Shown here: positions 27,199-36,695 of the stretch, one piece after another
How the letters are laid out: the number at the start of each line of letters is the position of its first letter
How positions within the stretch are numbered: the first letter of the stretch is position 1
Source: a bacterium
GTDB lineage: Bacteria > Campylobacterota > Campylobacteria > Campylobacterales > Sulfurimonadaceae
Direction of reading: 5' to 3'
Assembly: GCA_018825665.1 (NCBI GenBank)
Contig: JAHJEG010000059.1
Span: 1-64,000 of the forward strand
DNA length: 64,000 bases
The notes under the pieces: generated by a model
Told to the model about the DNA's origin: nothing
Databases searched by the model: none
What the model saw: only the letters and a program-made list of their open reading frames with translations
Made by a program: the position numbers and the translations under genes

Positions 27199-29796
27199 AT
27201 GGATAATTACTTCAAGAAGATACCTTCATTTATTTTGGGTATGTCTCTGGTTGCTACAGTTTCGTCTGCTAGTGATGGTGAACTGCAAAAAGTAATGAAA
27301 GCAAGGGGCTTAACAGAAAATGATGTGATTCGTGCCGCCAAAACTTATAATCCTACGGGTGTTAAGGACGAATTCGTTGTTTTTAGTTCAGGTGGTCAGA
27401 GTGGACAGGTGATTGTTTACGGTGTACCATCAATGAGAATATTAAAATACATTGCCGTATTTACACCGGAACCATGGCAGGGGTATGGTTATGATGTGGA
27501 CAGTCTAAAGGTTTTAAGACAAGGGAATATTAGGGGAAGAGAAATAAACTGGGGAGATACGCACCACCCTGCTATCTCAGAAAAAGACGGGAAATATGAC
27601 GGAAAATGGTTAGCTATAAATGACAAAGCAAATCCTCGTATTGCCATTATAGATTTAGAGGATTTTGAGACAAAACAAATCGTTGTCAATCCGGTATTCA
27701 AATCAGCGCATGGTGGAGCTTTTTTTACGCAAAACAGCGAATTCATCATAGAAGCCGCACAATATGCCGCACCTTTTGACAATGAGTATCACCCTATAGA
27801 TGAGTACAAAGAAACATACCGTGGCGGGGTCACATTATGGAAATTTGATACAAAAAAAGGGCGTATACTTGAAAAAGATTCTTTTACGCTTGAACTGCCT
27901 CCATATATGCAGGATTTAAGTGACTCAGGAAAAGGCGTTTCGGACGGATGGGGATTTACAAACTCATTTAATACAGAGATGTATACAGGCGGAATCGAAG
28001 TGGGTATGCCGCCGAATGAAGCCGGTATGAGTAGAAATGACACCGACTTTTTACATGTGTACAACTGGAAAAAGTTAGCAGAACTGGCAAAGCATAAAGA
28101 GAATGTACAGATCGTTAACGGGCATAAGATTATTCCGATGGATATAGCCGTTAAACATGATACACTCTTTTTGATTCCTGAGCCAAAATCACCTCACGGA
28201 GTCGACGTATCACCTGATGGTGAATATATTACTGTTTGCGGTAAATTGGATACGCATGCTTCCGTTTTTAAATGGAGTAAAATTCAAAATCTTATCAAAA
28301 ACAAAAAATACATTGGCAAAGATCCATACGGGATTCCTATCTTGGATATGAAATCTTCTTTACATGGACAGGTAGAACTTGGACTTGGGCCTTTACATAA
28401 TCAATATTCTCCTGTTGATGGAGAAATATATACATCACTTTATGTTGATTCCCAAATAGTAAAATGGAACTACAAGACCTTAAAAGTTTTGGATAAAGAA
28501 AACGTCCACTACAATGTTGGACACTTGTGCGGGATGGAAGGAAAATCTGCCGATCCTCAAGGGAAGTATATTATCTCTTTAAATAAACTTGCTATTGACA
28601 GATTCCAGAATGTGGGGCCTTTACACCCTCAAAATCACCAGCTTATCGATATAAGCGGTAAAACGATGGACCTACTCGTTGACATGCCTTTACCACTGGG
28701 AGAGCCGCATCAAGCCGTTGCCATAAGAGCTGAAAAGTTACACCCTCACGTACGATATACAATGGGTACAAACTCTAAGACAGGGGAACAGCATATTGGT
28801 AAAACTCTGGCAGGACAAGAGAGAATAGAGAGAAACGGAAATAAAGTTACGGTATATTCAACTTTAGTCAGATCTCATATCAATCCTGAAAGAATTACTG
28901 TAAATGTTGGGGATGAAGTCACGATACATATGACAAACCTTGAACGTGCGCAGGATGAAACACACGGTTTTACTGTTGACCATTATGATGTTCATGCTTC
29001 ATTGGAGCCTGGTGAAACAACAACTTTACAATTTACAGCTGATATTGAAGGGGTATTCCCTTACTACTGTACAGAATTTTGTTCTGCACTTCACCTGGAG
29101 ATGATGGGTTACCTGATGGTTAAAGATCCTAACAAAAAATATGTTAGCGCTCAAAAACTTAAAATGAGCACAATGACTCCGGCAGAGCTTAAAGCAGAGT
29201 ATGATAAAACCGTAGCGGTAAATGACGCAACGGATGCTGTAATTCAGAGTGTTGTGAAATTCTTAAAAGACAACCATTTTGACAAACACAAAGTTGTTGC
29301 AGACCTTGTAACGGATGCTTTTGATCAATACGGTCAAATTCCTGCACAGAAAAAATTGGCGAATGAAGCTGCAAAAGCCGGAGATCTTGAAAAAGCCATA
29401 CTCTTTGAAAATATGATTTGGCAATTGATGGTTAAAACAGCCGATGTTGGAATTAGAGCAAAAGATGCTCTTGTTAGACTCATTGCCACGAAACAATCAG
29501 CTGCGGTACAAAATGGGGAAAGAGCATTTGGAGAAGGCGGATGTGGAGGATGTCATGTTATCGGCAAAGTATCTTCGGGTCCAGACCTTACAGGTGTACT
29601 TCAAAGACATGAAAACGGAGAACAATGGGTTAAAAACTTTATTATGAAACCAGAAGCCATGTATGAAGAGCCTTATGTAAAAGGTATGATTGATTACTTC
29701 AATCTAAAAATGCCTAATCAGCACATGAGCGAAAAGGAAACCAAAGACATTATCGAATATCTAAAATGGATAGACGAAAATGCGAACTTGTTTTAA
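27199..29796 (+). CDS. nosZ: nitrous oxide reductase with C-terminal cytochrome c domain
   Basis: Reduces N2O to N2 in the periplasm, the last step of denitrification. 865 residues. The N-terminal signal (about 1-24) lacks a twin-arginine motif, so export is by Sec as in clade II (atypical) NosZ. A seven-bladed beta-propeller carries the CuZ histidines (for example GDTHHP, SPHGVDVSPDG, GPLHNQY, GPLHPQNH). The cupredoxin domain binds CuA through C624, C628, H632 and M635 (CTEFCSALHLEM). Fused to it is a monohaem cytochrome c (CGGCH at about 782-786, distal Met in the final 60 residues), the mark of the epsilonproteobacterial form. RBS AAGGAGA. It has its own FNR-type promoter and a strong terminator. 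Confidence 0.97.
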   Translation: MDNYFKKIPSFILGMSLVATVSSASDGELQKVMKARGLTENDVIRAAKTYNPTGVKDEFVVFSSGGQSGQVIVYGVPSMRILKYIAVFTPEPWQGYGYDVDSLKVLRQGNIRGREINWGDTHHPAISEKDGKYDGKWLAINDKANPRIAIIDLEDFETKQIVVNPVFKSAHGGAFFTQNSEFIIEAAQYAAPFDNEYHPIDEYKETYRGGVTLWKFDTKKGRILEKDSFTLELPPYMQDLSDSGKGVSDGWGFTNSFNTEMYTGGIEVGMPPNEAGMSRNDTDFLHVYNWKKLAELAKHKENVQIVNGHKIIPMDIAVKHDTLFLIPEPKSPHGVDVSPDGEYITVCGKLDTHASVFKWSKIQNLIKNKKYIGKDPYGIPILDMKSSLHGQVELGLGPLHNQYSPVDGEIYTSLYVDSQIVKWNYKTLKVLDKENVHYNVGHLCGMEGKSADPQGKYIISLNKLAIDRFQNVGPLHPQNHQLIDISGKTMDLLVDMPLPLGEPHQAVAIRAEKLHPHVRYTMGTNSKTGEQHIGKTLAGQERIERNGNKVTVYSTLVRSHINPERITVNVGDEVTIHMTNLERAQDETHGFTVDHYDVHASLEPGETTTLQFTADIEGVFPYYCTEFCSALHLEMMGYLMVKDPNKKYVSAQKLKMSTMTPAELKAEYDKTVAVNDATDAVIQSVVKFLKDNHFDKHKVVADLVTDAFDQYGQIPAQKKLANEAAKAGDLEKAILFENMIWQLMVKTADVGIRAKDALVRLIATKQSAAVQNGERAFGEGGCGGCHVIGKVSSGPDLTGVLQRHENGEQWVKNFIMKPEAMYEEPYVKGMIDYFNLKMPNQHMSEKETKDIIEYLKWIDENANLF

Positions 29797-29827
29797 AAAA
29801 ATAAAGATCTTTTAAAACAACTGCAAA

Positions 29828-29851
29828 GGGGAGTGTGCGCGCACACTCCCC
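29828..29851 (+). terminator. rho-independent terminator of nosZ
   Basis: GGGGAGTGTGC (29828-29838) and GCACACTCCCC (29841-29851) form a perfect GC-rich stem, followed by TTTTTT. It separates nosZ from the downstream nos genes, which have their own promoter. Confidence 0.9.
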
Positions 29852-29877
29852 TTTTTTCATTTTTCAAGAATACAGTT

Positions 29878-29919
29878 TTGATTTGAATCAACTTTATCAT
29901 TTTCTTATTGCTATATAAT
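29878..29919 (+). promoter_or_regulatory. FNR-type box and -10 box of the nosB operon
   Basis: TTGATTTGAATCAA (29878-29891) is a perfect TTGAT-N4-ATCAA palindrome, and TATAAT is at 29914-29919. The spacing from palindrome centre to the end of the -10 is 34.5 bases, identical to the two promoters upstream. Confidence 0.85.
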
Positions 29920-29942
29920 CACTTCAAATTAAAAGGACGAAC

Positions 29943-30725
29943 ATGCATCCAAGTATCATAAAAGCTAGAATTTTTGCAACACTAGCTTTAATCATTTTAA
30001 CGCTCTCTTTTACATTTCCAATGATTGCTTTTCATGGAACATTAAATAAAATTGACGAGGGACAGACTGATCAGATATCACTCTTGTCCAAAAAAGTTTG
30101 GAACACCTATAACGAAGGCAGATATAAAAGCATATCTACACCCAAAGAAGCACACAATAATTTAGAACAGATGATTGCATCAGCCTCTGAAATCGGTGTT
30201 GCCTCTTTACCTATCTGGGCAGTTTCACTTGAAGCACCCAATTATCCAAAAGAAGCATTTCCCGATGGTATACCTGTTTTTTTTCATTTTGACGGCTACA
30301 GTGGAGAGGTTCATGAAATGAACACAATCAACCATTATGTGGGAATGGATCCTATGTGGGTCGGCGGCATCATTGAGCGCGAAATTGGGATTTATGCACT
30401 TCTATTCCTTTCTTTGGGGATTATCTATTTTATTGCTTACAATGCAAAATACTTAAACTATATTATGCTTATTCCGGCATCTCTTCCGCTGCTGTTTATT
30501 GCAGACTATTCCTATTGGCTGTATTGGTTCGGACATAACTTGCATGACTGGGGAGCCTTTAAGATAAAACCTTTTATGCCGACTGTCTTTGGTGATGGCA
30601 AGATAGCGCAGTTTACGACACATTCATATCCGACTATAGGCTTTTATCTGATTATCGCCATCAGTATACTCAGCATACTCGCTTTTTTTGCAAAACAAAA
30701 AGCCTTAAATGAGACAGTACAATAA
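29943..30725 (+). CDS. nosB: NosB-like membrane protein
   Basis: 260 residues: one N-terminal membrane helix (about 10-30), a periplasmic region of about 110 residues and at least three further helices (about 148-168, 170-192 and 232-254). Its place directly after nosZ and before nosD is that of NosB in W. succinogenes and other clade II nos clusters, where it is an essential but biochemically unexplained part. Conserved-looking His and aromatic residues (HNLHDWGAFKIKPF, THSYPTIGF) face the membrane or periplasm. Assignment rests mainly on position and topology. Confidence 0.75.
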   Translation: MHPSIIKARIFATLALIILTLSFTFPMIAFHGTLNKIDEGQTDQISLLSKKVWNTYNEGRYKSISTPKEAHNNLEQMIASASEIGVASLPIWAVSLEAPNYPKEAFPDGIPVFFHFDGYSGEVHEMNTINHYVGMDPMWVGGIIEREIGIYALLFLSLGIIYFIAYNAKYLNYIMLIPASLPLLFIADYSYWLYWFGHNLHDWGAFKIKPFMPTVFGDGKIAQFTTHSYPTIGFYLIIAISILSILAFFAKQKALNETVQ

Positions 30726-30743
30726 ATTTGCACAGGATTTAGG

Positions 30744-31961
30744 ATGTTGAAACTTTTTTTTATAATTTCTTTCTCTGTGTTTGCTCTGTTGCATGCGAAT
30801 ATCCTTCAAGAAGCAATAGACAAGGCACCGGAGGGTTCCACATTGAAACTTTCTGCAGGGACATACAAAGGAAATATAAAAATAAACAAGCCTCTGACAA
30901 TCATCGGGATTGAAGAAGGGGTAATTATTGAGGGGGAGCAAAACGGTACTGTGATTACGGCCAAAGGCTCTTTTATATCCTTAAAAAATTTAAAGATTAT
31001 CGGCAGCGGAGACAGACATGACAAACTCGATGCTGCAATCTCAATGACTGATGGCAAACAGTGTGAAATCAGTAACTGCATTATAGATGATTGTCTTTTT
31101 GGAATCGATGTTCAAATGATTAGCAATTCTATAATATCCAATAATCGCATCAGTTCAAAAGAACTTGACCTTGGTCTGCGCGGCGATGGGATAAGACTCT
31201 GGTACAGTAACGACAATAGAGTTAAAAATAATTTTCTGACAAAGTCCAGAGATTTTGTCATATGGTATTCTCACGGAAATGAAATTGCTGAAAATCACGG
31301 TGAATACTGCAGATACTCACTGCATTTTATGTATGCCGGAAAAAATATTGTAAAAGACAACTACTACCAGTTTAACTCTGTCGGAATATTTTTTATGTAT
31401 TCCCAGGACACAATAGCAACGGGAAATGTAGTTAAAAGTTCATTAGGAGCTACAGGAATGGGCATAGGACTTAAGGATGTTTCAAACTTTACGCTTAAAG
31501 AAAATACAGTAATCTATTGCGCACAGGGTATATATATAGACAGATCACCGTTTGAGCCGGACACACACAACTGGCTCATAGGAAATAAGATTCTCTACAA
31601 CTCGGAGGCGATACATTTTCATTCACTGAGCGAAAATAATATCATAAAGGACAATGTATTGATGGGAAATATCGAAGATATCGTGAATGACAGCAGAGGC
31701 AGTAAAACAAACGAAAATGAAATCGTTGGCAACTATTGGGATAATTATGAGGGGTTTGACAAAAACGGTGACAACATAGGAGATACTTCCCATAAAGTAT
31801 ATCAGTATGCTGACCAACTCTGGGTCTATAATCCGGATGTAAAATTTTTTTACGGCTCACCGGTTATTTCATTACTGAATTTTTTGGCAAAATTAGCTCC
31901 TTTTACTAAGCCTTTATTTTTGCTTGAAGATGAAAAACCAAAAATCAGGATAAAAGGATAA
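30744..31961 (+). CDS. nosD: NosD periplasmic beta-helix maturation protein
   Basis: 405 residues with a signal peptide (about 1-19) and a right-handed parallel beta-helix of repeated N-N-x-I type turns (ISNNRIS, GNEIAENHG, TATGNVVKSS, LKENTVIY). NosD works with the NosF/NosY ABC transporter in building the CuZ [4Cu:2S] centre of NosZ. A conserved NYWDNYEGFDKNGDNIGD segment lies near the end. Ribosome site AGGATTTAGG. Confidence 0.93.
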   Translation: MLKLFFIISFSVFALLHANILQEAIDKAPEGSTLKLSAGTYKGNIKINKPLTIIGIEEGVIIEGEQNGTVITAKGSFISLKNLKIIGSGDRHDKLDAAISMTDGKQCEISNCIIDDCLFGIDVQMISNSIISNNRISSKELDLGLRGDGIRLWYSNDNRVKNNFLTKSRDFVIWYSHGNEIAENHGEYCRYSLHFMYAGKNIVKDNYYQFNSVGIFFMYSQDTIATGNVVKSSLGATGMGIGLKDVSNFTLKENTVIYCAQGIYIDRSPFEPDTHNWLIGNKILYNSEAIHFHSLSENNIIKDNVLMGNIEDIVNDSRGSKTNENEIVGNYWDNYEGFDKNGDNIGDTSHKVYQYADQLWVYNPDVKFFYGSPVISLLNFLAKLAPFTKPLFLLEDEKPKIRIKG

Positions 31962-31963
31962 AT

Positions 31964-32713
31964 ATGCAAACAGTGCAAACAGACCGAAGAGAATTTGTCA
32001 AATATTCTACACTTGGCATATTAGGGTTGGTTCTTGGCGGAGGGATGGTCTTTAGCCAGTATGCGATAGCCTCTGAGAACAGGTTAAGACCCCCGGGTGC
32101 GGTAGATGAGAAAAAATTTCTGGCTCTTTGTATAAAATGCGGACAATGCCTCCAGGTTTGTCCTTATCACTCTATAAAACTCGCAGACTTTAATAAAGGT
32201 CACGGAGTCGGCACACCCTATATAGATGCCAATGAAAGAGGATGTTATGCATGTGAAGCCGTTCCGTGTGTACTGGCATGTCCAAGCGGCGCGCTGGACC
32301 ATCATTGTGAAAAAGCAGAAGATATACATATGGGAATCGCTGTTTTAGAGTTTCCTGATACTTGTTTAGCTATAAGCCAGACACCTATCCCCGCAGGCTT
32401 TAACGACAAAATGCGTGCATTTAACAACTCTGTCACAAACGTACACGAATATGAAACGAAACTGCTTGAAAAATTTGATGCATTCCAAGGCAAGCAGTGT
32501 ACCTTGTGTGCAGATATGTGTCCAATCCCAAATCCTATGAGTGCAATCTCTATGATACCCGACAGCAAAGGCGGAAATCGTCCGGAGATCTATGATGGAT
32601 GTATAGGTTGTGGAGTTTGTCAAGAGGTTTGTCCCACAAGCGTGCCTTCTATTGTTGTAAAACCCAGAATGAGCTATGAAGAATACTATTCAAATAAAAA
32701 AGACAGGAGTTAG
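31964..32713 (+). CDS. nosG: NosG, NapG-like iron-sulfur protein
   Basis: 249 residues with a Tat signal (DRREFVKYSTLGILGLVLGGG) and Cys motifs for four [4Fe-4S] clusters (CIKCGQCLQVCPY, CYACEAVPCVLACP, CTLCADMCPIPNP, CIGCGVCQEVCPT). It is related to NapG and is thought to pass electrons from menaquinol, through NosH and NosG, to the NosC cytochromes and NosZ. It begins 2 bases after nosD. Confidence 0.92.
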   Translation: MQTVQTDRREFVKYSTLGILGLVLGGGMVFSQYAIASENRLRPPGAVDEKKFLALCIKCGQCLQVCPYHSIKLADFNKGHGVGTPYIDANERGCYACEAVPCVLACPSGALDHHCEKAEDIHMGIAVLEFPDTCLAISQTPIPAGFNDKMRAFNNSVTNVHEYETKLLEKFDAFQGKQCTLCADMCPIPNPMSAISMIPDSKGGNRPEIYDGCIGCGVCQEVCPTSVPSIVVKPRMSYEEYYSNKKDRS

Positions 32714-32715
32714 TA

Positions 32716-33315
32716 ATGTTAGCAAAAAAATATACTTTATTTTTTACTTTAAGTCTTTTGGTCTTTATCACCGGATGCAGTGATAAGACTCAAGAGGAGA
32801 GTACAAAAAAAGAAACTCTTACAACTCCAAAAATTGAAGTTGTTGCAAATAAAGATCCAAGAGAAATAAAAGTCAAAGAGAAGGATATTGATATAAATCA
32901 AAGTAAATCATATTACTACGACTACAATATTAAAAGTGCATATGATGAAAATGAAAAACCTGCGAATGAAGATGCTTCTGTAAGAGTCAAGCCAAAAACC
33001 CACCTTGATGCAAACATACATATAAGGAGTCCTTATGAAGAAGTACAGGTTTCGATGATTGCAAATAAACTGAGTAAGAACTTTATCGTCAAATGCTCTG
33101 CTTGTCATAACGACTATGCCAATGGAGTTATCGGCCCCTCACTCCTTGACAAAGATTCTGATTATATATTTAACGCAATAGCAGAATTTAAAAGTGCCAA
33201 AAAAACAAATGTTTTAATGAATGATCTTATAAAGATGATGAGCGACAAAGAGATAAGAGAATTGGCAGATGAGATATATACATTCAATAAAGCAATTAGA
33301 AATATGAGGAAATAA
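32716..33315 (+). CDS. nosC1: NosC1 lipoprotein cytochrome c
   Basis: 199 residues. A lipobox (FITGC, Cys about 21) suggests anchoring in a membrane; a charged linker of about 90 residues follows; a monohaem domain has CSACHNDYANGVIGPSL near residue 131 and a candidate distal Met later (LMNDLIKMMSDKE). Predicted role: electron transfer to NosZ. It lies between nosG and nosC2 as in W. succinogenes. Confidence 0.88.
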   Translation: MLAKKYTLFFTLSLLVFITGCSDKTQEESTKKETLTTPKIEVVANKDPREIKVKEKDIDINQSKSYYYDYNIKSAYDENEKPANEDASVRVKPKTHLDANIHIRSPYEEVQVSMIANKLSKNFIVKCSACHNDYANGVIGPSLLDKDSDYIFNAIAEFKSAKKTNVLMNDLIKMMSDKEIRELADEIYTFNKAIRNMRK

Positions 33316-33317
33316 CT

Positions 33318-33821
33318 ATGAAGAATATTTTAGTAGGTTTTTTAACCATTTTTATCCTAGCCCTGATGGTATGGGTAGCATCCAGCGGCAAAGCCTACCA
33401 CGGCGGTGAACATGCAAAAGTCATTGAAGACTTCGGAGACAAAGATGCACAGCAAACCAAGGCATCTACCCTTGTTGAGAAAGATGACAGAAACAAAGAG
33501 ATGGATAAACTCGGTGCACTTAGAGATAAAGCCGGAAATGCCGGAGCTTTTAAAGTGAGTCAGGCATATAAGAGCAAATGTGCTTCCTGCCATGGAGTCA
33601 ACGGTTCCGGCTTTCAAAACGGGAAACAGATGATGGGTCCTAAACTTTTTGGACAAAGTGCTGAGGAAATCTATAAAAGCTTAATTGACTTTAAAGCAGG
33701 AAGAAAAGAGAACCTCATTATGAAAGGTTTGTTAATCAAACTCGATGATGCGGATTTGAAAATGTTTGCAGATGAAATAGGCGATTTTCCAAGACGTGCA
33801 CAAGAGACGGCTAACGAGTAA
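33318..33821 (+). CDS. nosC2: NosC2 membrane-anchored cytochrome c
   Basis: 167 residues with an uncleaved-looking N-terminal helix (about 4-22) and one haem site, CASCHGVNGSGFQNGKQMMG near residue 92. It is similar to the haem domain of NosC1 and starts 2 bases after it, consistent with duplication. Role: electron carrier in the NosH-NosG-NosC-NosZ chain. Confidence 0.88.
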   Translation: MKNILVGFLTIFILALMVWVASSGKAYHGGEHAKVIEDFGDKDAQQTKASTLVEKDDRNKEMDKLGALRDKAGNAGAFKVSQAYKSKCASCHGVNGSGFQNGKQMMGPKLFGQSAEEIYKSLIDFKAGRKENLIMKGLLIKLDDADLKMFADEIGDFPRRAQETANE

Positions 33822-33845
33822 TCATCGTAAATATATGGAGTTATA

Positions 33846-34751
33846 ATGGATAAGTATACCAATAGAGAAACTATAAAACACTCAACTTTTCTGTCAACGT
33901 TTTTTGATAAAACAAAAGATGGCAAGTCTAAATTCAGCTATAGGATGAAGCGATGGATTTTAGTACTGTCCATTCATCTCTTTTTCTTTCTGTCTTTTTT
34001 TATAGATTTACAGATGCTAGAGGGCACCCTGAGCGGTTCCAGATTTTTAGGCTTTCATATGATTGATCCTTATATGTCTATAGAGATGTTTTTGGCAACT
34101 TTCCACATGCCGATCAATATCATCATCGGTACTGCTACTATAGCCATAGTCTATCTTTTAGTGGGAGGAAGAAGCTATTGTGCCTGGGTATGTCCCTATG
34201 GAATACTCAGTGAAATAGGTGAAAAATGGCACAATACTTTGGTCTCGAAAAATATCATCAAAAGCAGAAAGTTCGACCATAGAATCAGACATATTTTTTG
34301 GGCCATATTTTTGACCCTCTCATTTACAAGCGGCTATCTCGTATTTGAGACTTTTAATGTTGTAGGCATTTTAAGCAGAATGATTGCATATGGCTGGAGT
34401 GTAGCTCTGATTTGGGTTGCAGTTGTATTGGCTATGGAGGTATTCTTCTCTCGCCGTGCCTGGTGTACCTATATTTGTCCTATTGGCACGACATACGGGT
34501 ATATAGGAAAAGTAAGTGCTCTGAGAGTCGAGTGGAATGATAATTGTGACCACTGTATGGTGTGCCATGACGTATGTTTTGAAAATCAGGTATTAGAAAT
34601 CACAAAGGCAAAATACGATAAACAAAGAGAAGAAAAAGGGATCACAAAAGAGTATATCACCGGAGCAGACTGTACCCTTTGCGGCAGATGCATAGATGTA
34701 TGCCATGCAGATGCACTTAACTTCGACTTTAGACTAAAAAGCTTGGTGTAA
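33846..34751 (+). CDS. nosH: NosH, NapH-like quinol dehydrogenase membrane subunit
   Basis: 301 residues, four membrane helices, two CxxxCP motifs (CAWVCPYG, CTYICPIG) and two C-terminal [4Fe-4S] motifs (CDHCMVCHDVC, CTLCGRCIDVCHAD), the NapH arrangement. It probably oxidises menaquinol and hands electrons to NosG. A TTCCACATGCC copy is read here as Phe-His-Met-Pro. Confidence 0.92.
   Translation: MDKYTNRETIKHSTFLSTFFDKTKDGKSKFSYRMKRWILVLSIHLFFFLSFFIDLQMLEGTLSGSRFLGFHMIDPYMSIEMFLATFHMPINIIIGTATIAIVYLLVGGRSYCAWVCPYGILSEIGEKWHNTLVSKNIIKSRKFDHRIRHIFWAIFLTLSFTSGYLVFETFNVVGILSRMIAYGWSVALIWVAVVLAMEVFFSRRAWCTYICPIGTTYGYIGKVSALRVEWNDNCDHCMVCHDVCFENQVLEITKAKYDKQREEKGITKEYITGADCTLCGRCIDVCHADALNFDFRLKSLV
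34101..34112 (+). repeat. TTCCACATGCCR motif, copy 10
   Basis: TTCCACATGCCG inside nosH, read as Phe-His-Met-Pro. It is the only copy in the nos cluster proper. Confidence 0.85.
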
Positions 34752-34754
34752 AAG

Positions 34755-35393
34755 ATGATAAAAGTATCGCAGTTAACGAAAAAGTTTGGCTCCCATATAT
34801 CACTTGACAATGTAAGCTGTACGTTTGAGAAAAATGAATCCATCGCCTTGATGGGTGCCAACGGTGCCGGAAAGACCACACTTATCCGTTCTATTCTAGG
34901 ATATTATCATCCAAACAGCGGTGAAGTGCTTGTCAACGGACTCAACCCTGTAAAACAAAGAACACAAGTATTGCAAAATATCAGTTTTGTTCCTCAATTA
35001 CCGCCCCCGATTAAACTCAGTCTTGAGGAACTGATGCAATATATCAGCATAAGTGCCCAAGTTGACACACAGCTGATTATGCATTACGCGGATGAGATGA
35101 AACTTGATATCAAAGCAAATATACACAAATCATTTTTCAAGCTTAGCGGAGGAATGAAACAAAAAATGCTTATAGCCATAAGTTTGGCAAAAAAAAGCAC
35201 TATCATCATCTATGACGAACCAACGGCGAATCTCGATCCAAAAGCCAGAGATGATTTTTACAGACTCTTGAAGCAGAATGAGGATGAAAAGGTTCTGCTT
35301 TTTGTTACGCACAGGCTTGAAGAAGTAAAAGAGCTGGTCAACAGACAAATCTATATGGACCTTGGAAAGGTAGTATCCGATGAAAAAGTCTAA
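34755..35393 (+). CDS. nosF: NosF ABC transporter ATPase
   Basis: 212 residues, one ABC domain: Walker A GANGAGKTT (about 34-42), signature KLSGGMKQK (about 128-136), Walker B IIIYDEPTANLDP. With NosY it powers delivery of a sulfur species or similar for CuZ assembly by NosD. Overlaps the next gene by 14 bases. Confidence 0.92.
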   Translation: MIKVSQLTKKFGSHISLDNVSCTFEKNESIALMGANGAGKTTLIRSILGYYHPNSGEVLVNGLNPVKQRTQVLQNISFVPQLPPPIKLSLEELMQYISISAQVDTQLIMHYADEMKLDIKANIHKSFFKLSGGMKQKMLIAISLAKKSTIIIYDEPTANLDPKARDDFYRLLKQNEDEKVLLFVTHRLEEVKELVNRQIYMDLGKVVSDEKV

Positions 35394-35847
35394 ACTTCTA
35401 ATTTTTACTTTTGGCTTGTGTATTATAGCCCTTCTCACAGCCTGCAGTTCCTCTGAGGAAGTAGCATTGAGCAGTCACGCAGAGCATGATACGGCATGTC
35501 CCAAATGTCATATGAAAGTAAAGGCATCGGACACATATACGGCAACAATAAGCAAAAATAACAAGGTCAGCTATTTTGACGATATCGGCTGTATGGTTTT
35601 GTGGGCAAAAGAGAACAGTATAGATTTACAATCCGATATCAAAGTTTTTACAAGCGATACAAAAAAATATATACCTGCGCATAAGGCCAAATACAAGATA
35701 AATGCAACTACTCCCATGATGTACGGCTTTTGTGCTTATGAGTCCGAAGATAAGGATTATATTGATTTTAATGAGGTGGTTATCAAAATGTTAAGGGGTG
35801 AGCATATGGGTAATCCGAAAATAAGAAAACAACTTCTTAAACTATAA
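35380..35847 (+). CDS. nosL: NosL family copper chaperone (lipoprotein)
   Basis: 155 residues. Lipobox LLTAC (Cys about 21), then the NosL core with the metal motif CPKCHMKV (about 41-48), YFDDIGCMVLW and a PAHKAKY ... TPMMYGFCAYES segment. NosL delivers Cu(I) to apo-NosZ. It lies between nosF and nosY rather than at the operon end as in Wolinella. Confidence 0.88.
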   Translation: MKKSKLLIFTFGLCIIALLTACSSSEEVALSSHAEHDTACPKCHMKVKASDTYTATISKNNKVSYFDDIGCMVLWAKENSIDLQSDIKVFTSDTKKYIPAHKAKYKINATTPMMYGFCAYESEDKDYIDFNEVVIKMLRGEHMGNPKIRKQLLKL

Positions 35848-35856
35848 GGTGCTATT

Positions 35857-36684
35857 TTGAAAAATTTATATTTAATTGCATACCTGGATTTAAAAGAATC
35901 GATAAGAGCTAAATGGTTTTTAGTTTATTCGCTTGTGTTTGGCGGACTTATTGCTCTATTTTTTATCGCAGGCGTGACCGAATCACAGGTGATGGGCTTT
36001 AGCGGTTTAAGCAGACTTTTGCTTATGTATATACAGATTACCATAGTGATACTTCCTATTTTCATACTTATTACGACGGTAAGATCAATATCCGGAGACA
36101 GAGAAAACCATATATTGGAGTATATGCTCTCCTTTCCTATATCTCTTAGGGATTATTACTGGGGCAAGATCATAGGAAGATTTATTACCGTATATCTGCC
36201 CGTACTTTTTGCGATGCTCATCGCTATAATATATGGATTTTTCAAGGGTGCCGATATTCCATGGAATATTTTCTTCCTCTATACGGGTCTTCTTTTTTCC
36301 CTCTCAAGTACATTTTTGGGAATAGCATTTTTTATCTCATCTTTTGTAAAATCATCAGAAATAGCACTTGGAATCGCATTTTTTATCTGGATATTCCTAC
36401 TGGCTTTTATTGATATAGCTCTTATCTCCCTGATGATGCAGCAAAGGTTCAACGAAGAGCTTATTATCTTTATTGCCATGATCAATCCTATGGAACTTTT
36501 CAGGGTTGCCGCAATCTCACTTTTTGACCCCGAACTTACCGTAATGGGACCTGTGGCATTCTACATCCTGGATTCTATGAGCCAGAGCGTATTTGTGCTT
36601 CTCTCCATAGCCTATCCATTGCTTGTCGGCTTGATATTCGCACTTCTGGGCTTTAAAATATTTGAAAAAAAAGATTTGGTATAA
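35857..36684 (+). CDS. nosY: NosY ABC transporter permease
   Basis: 275 residues with six predicted membrane helices, an ABC-2 type permease that pairs with NosF. The DRENHILEYMLSFPISLRDYYWGK loop is typical of NosY. It starts at a TTG preceded by AAGGT. Confidence 0.88.
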   Translation: MKNLYLIAYLDLKESIRAKWFLVYSLVFGGLIALFFIAGVTESQVMGFSGLSRLLLMYIQITIVILPIFILITTVRSISGDRENHILEYMLSFPISLRDYYWGKIIGRFITVYLPVLFAMLIAIIYGFFKGADIPWNIFFLYTGLLFSLSSTFLGIAFFISSFVKSSEIALGIAFFIWIFLLAFIDIALISLMMQQRFNEELIIFIAMINPMELFRVAAISLFDPELTVMGPVAFYILDSMSQSVFVLLSIAYPLLVGLIFALLGFKIFEKKDLV

Positions 36685-36695
36685 AAGGAATAACA

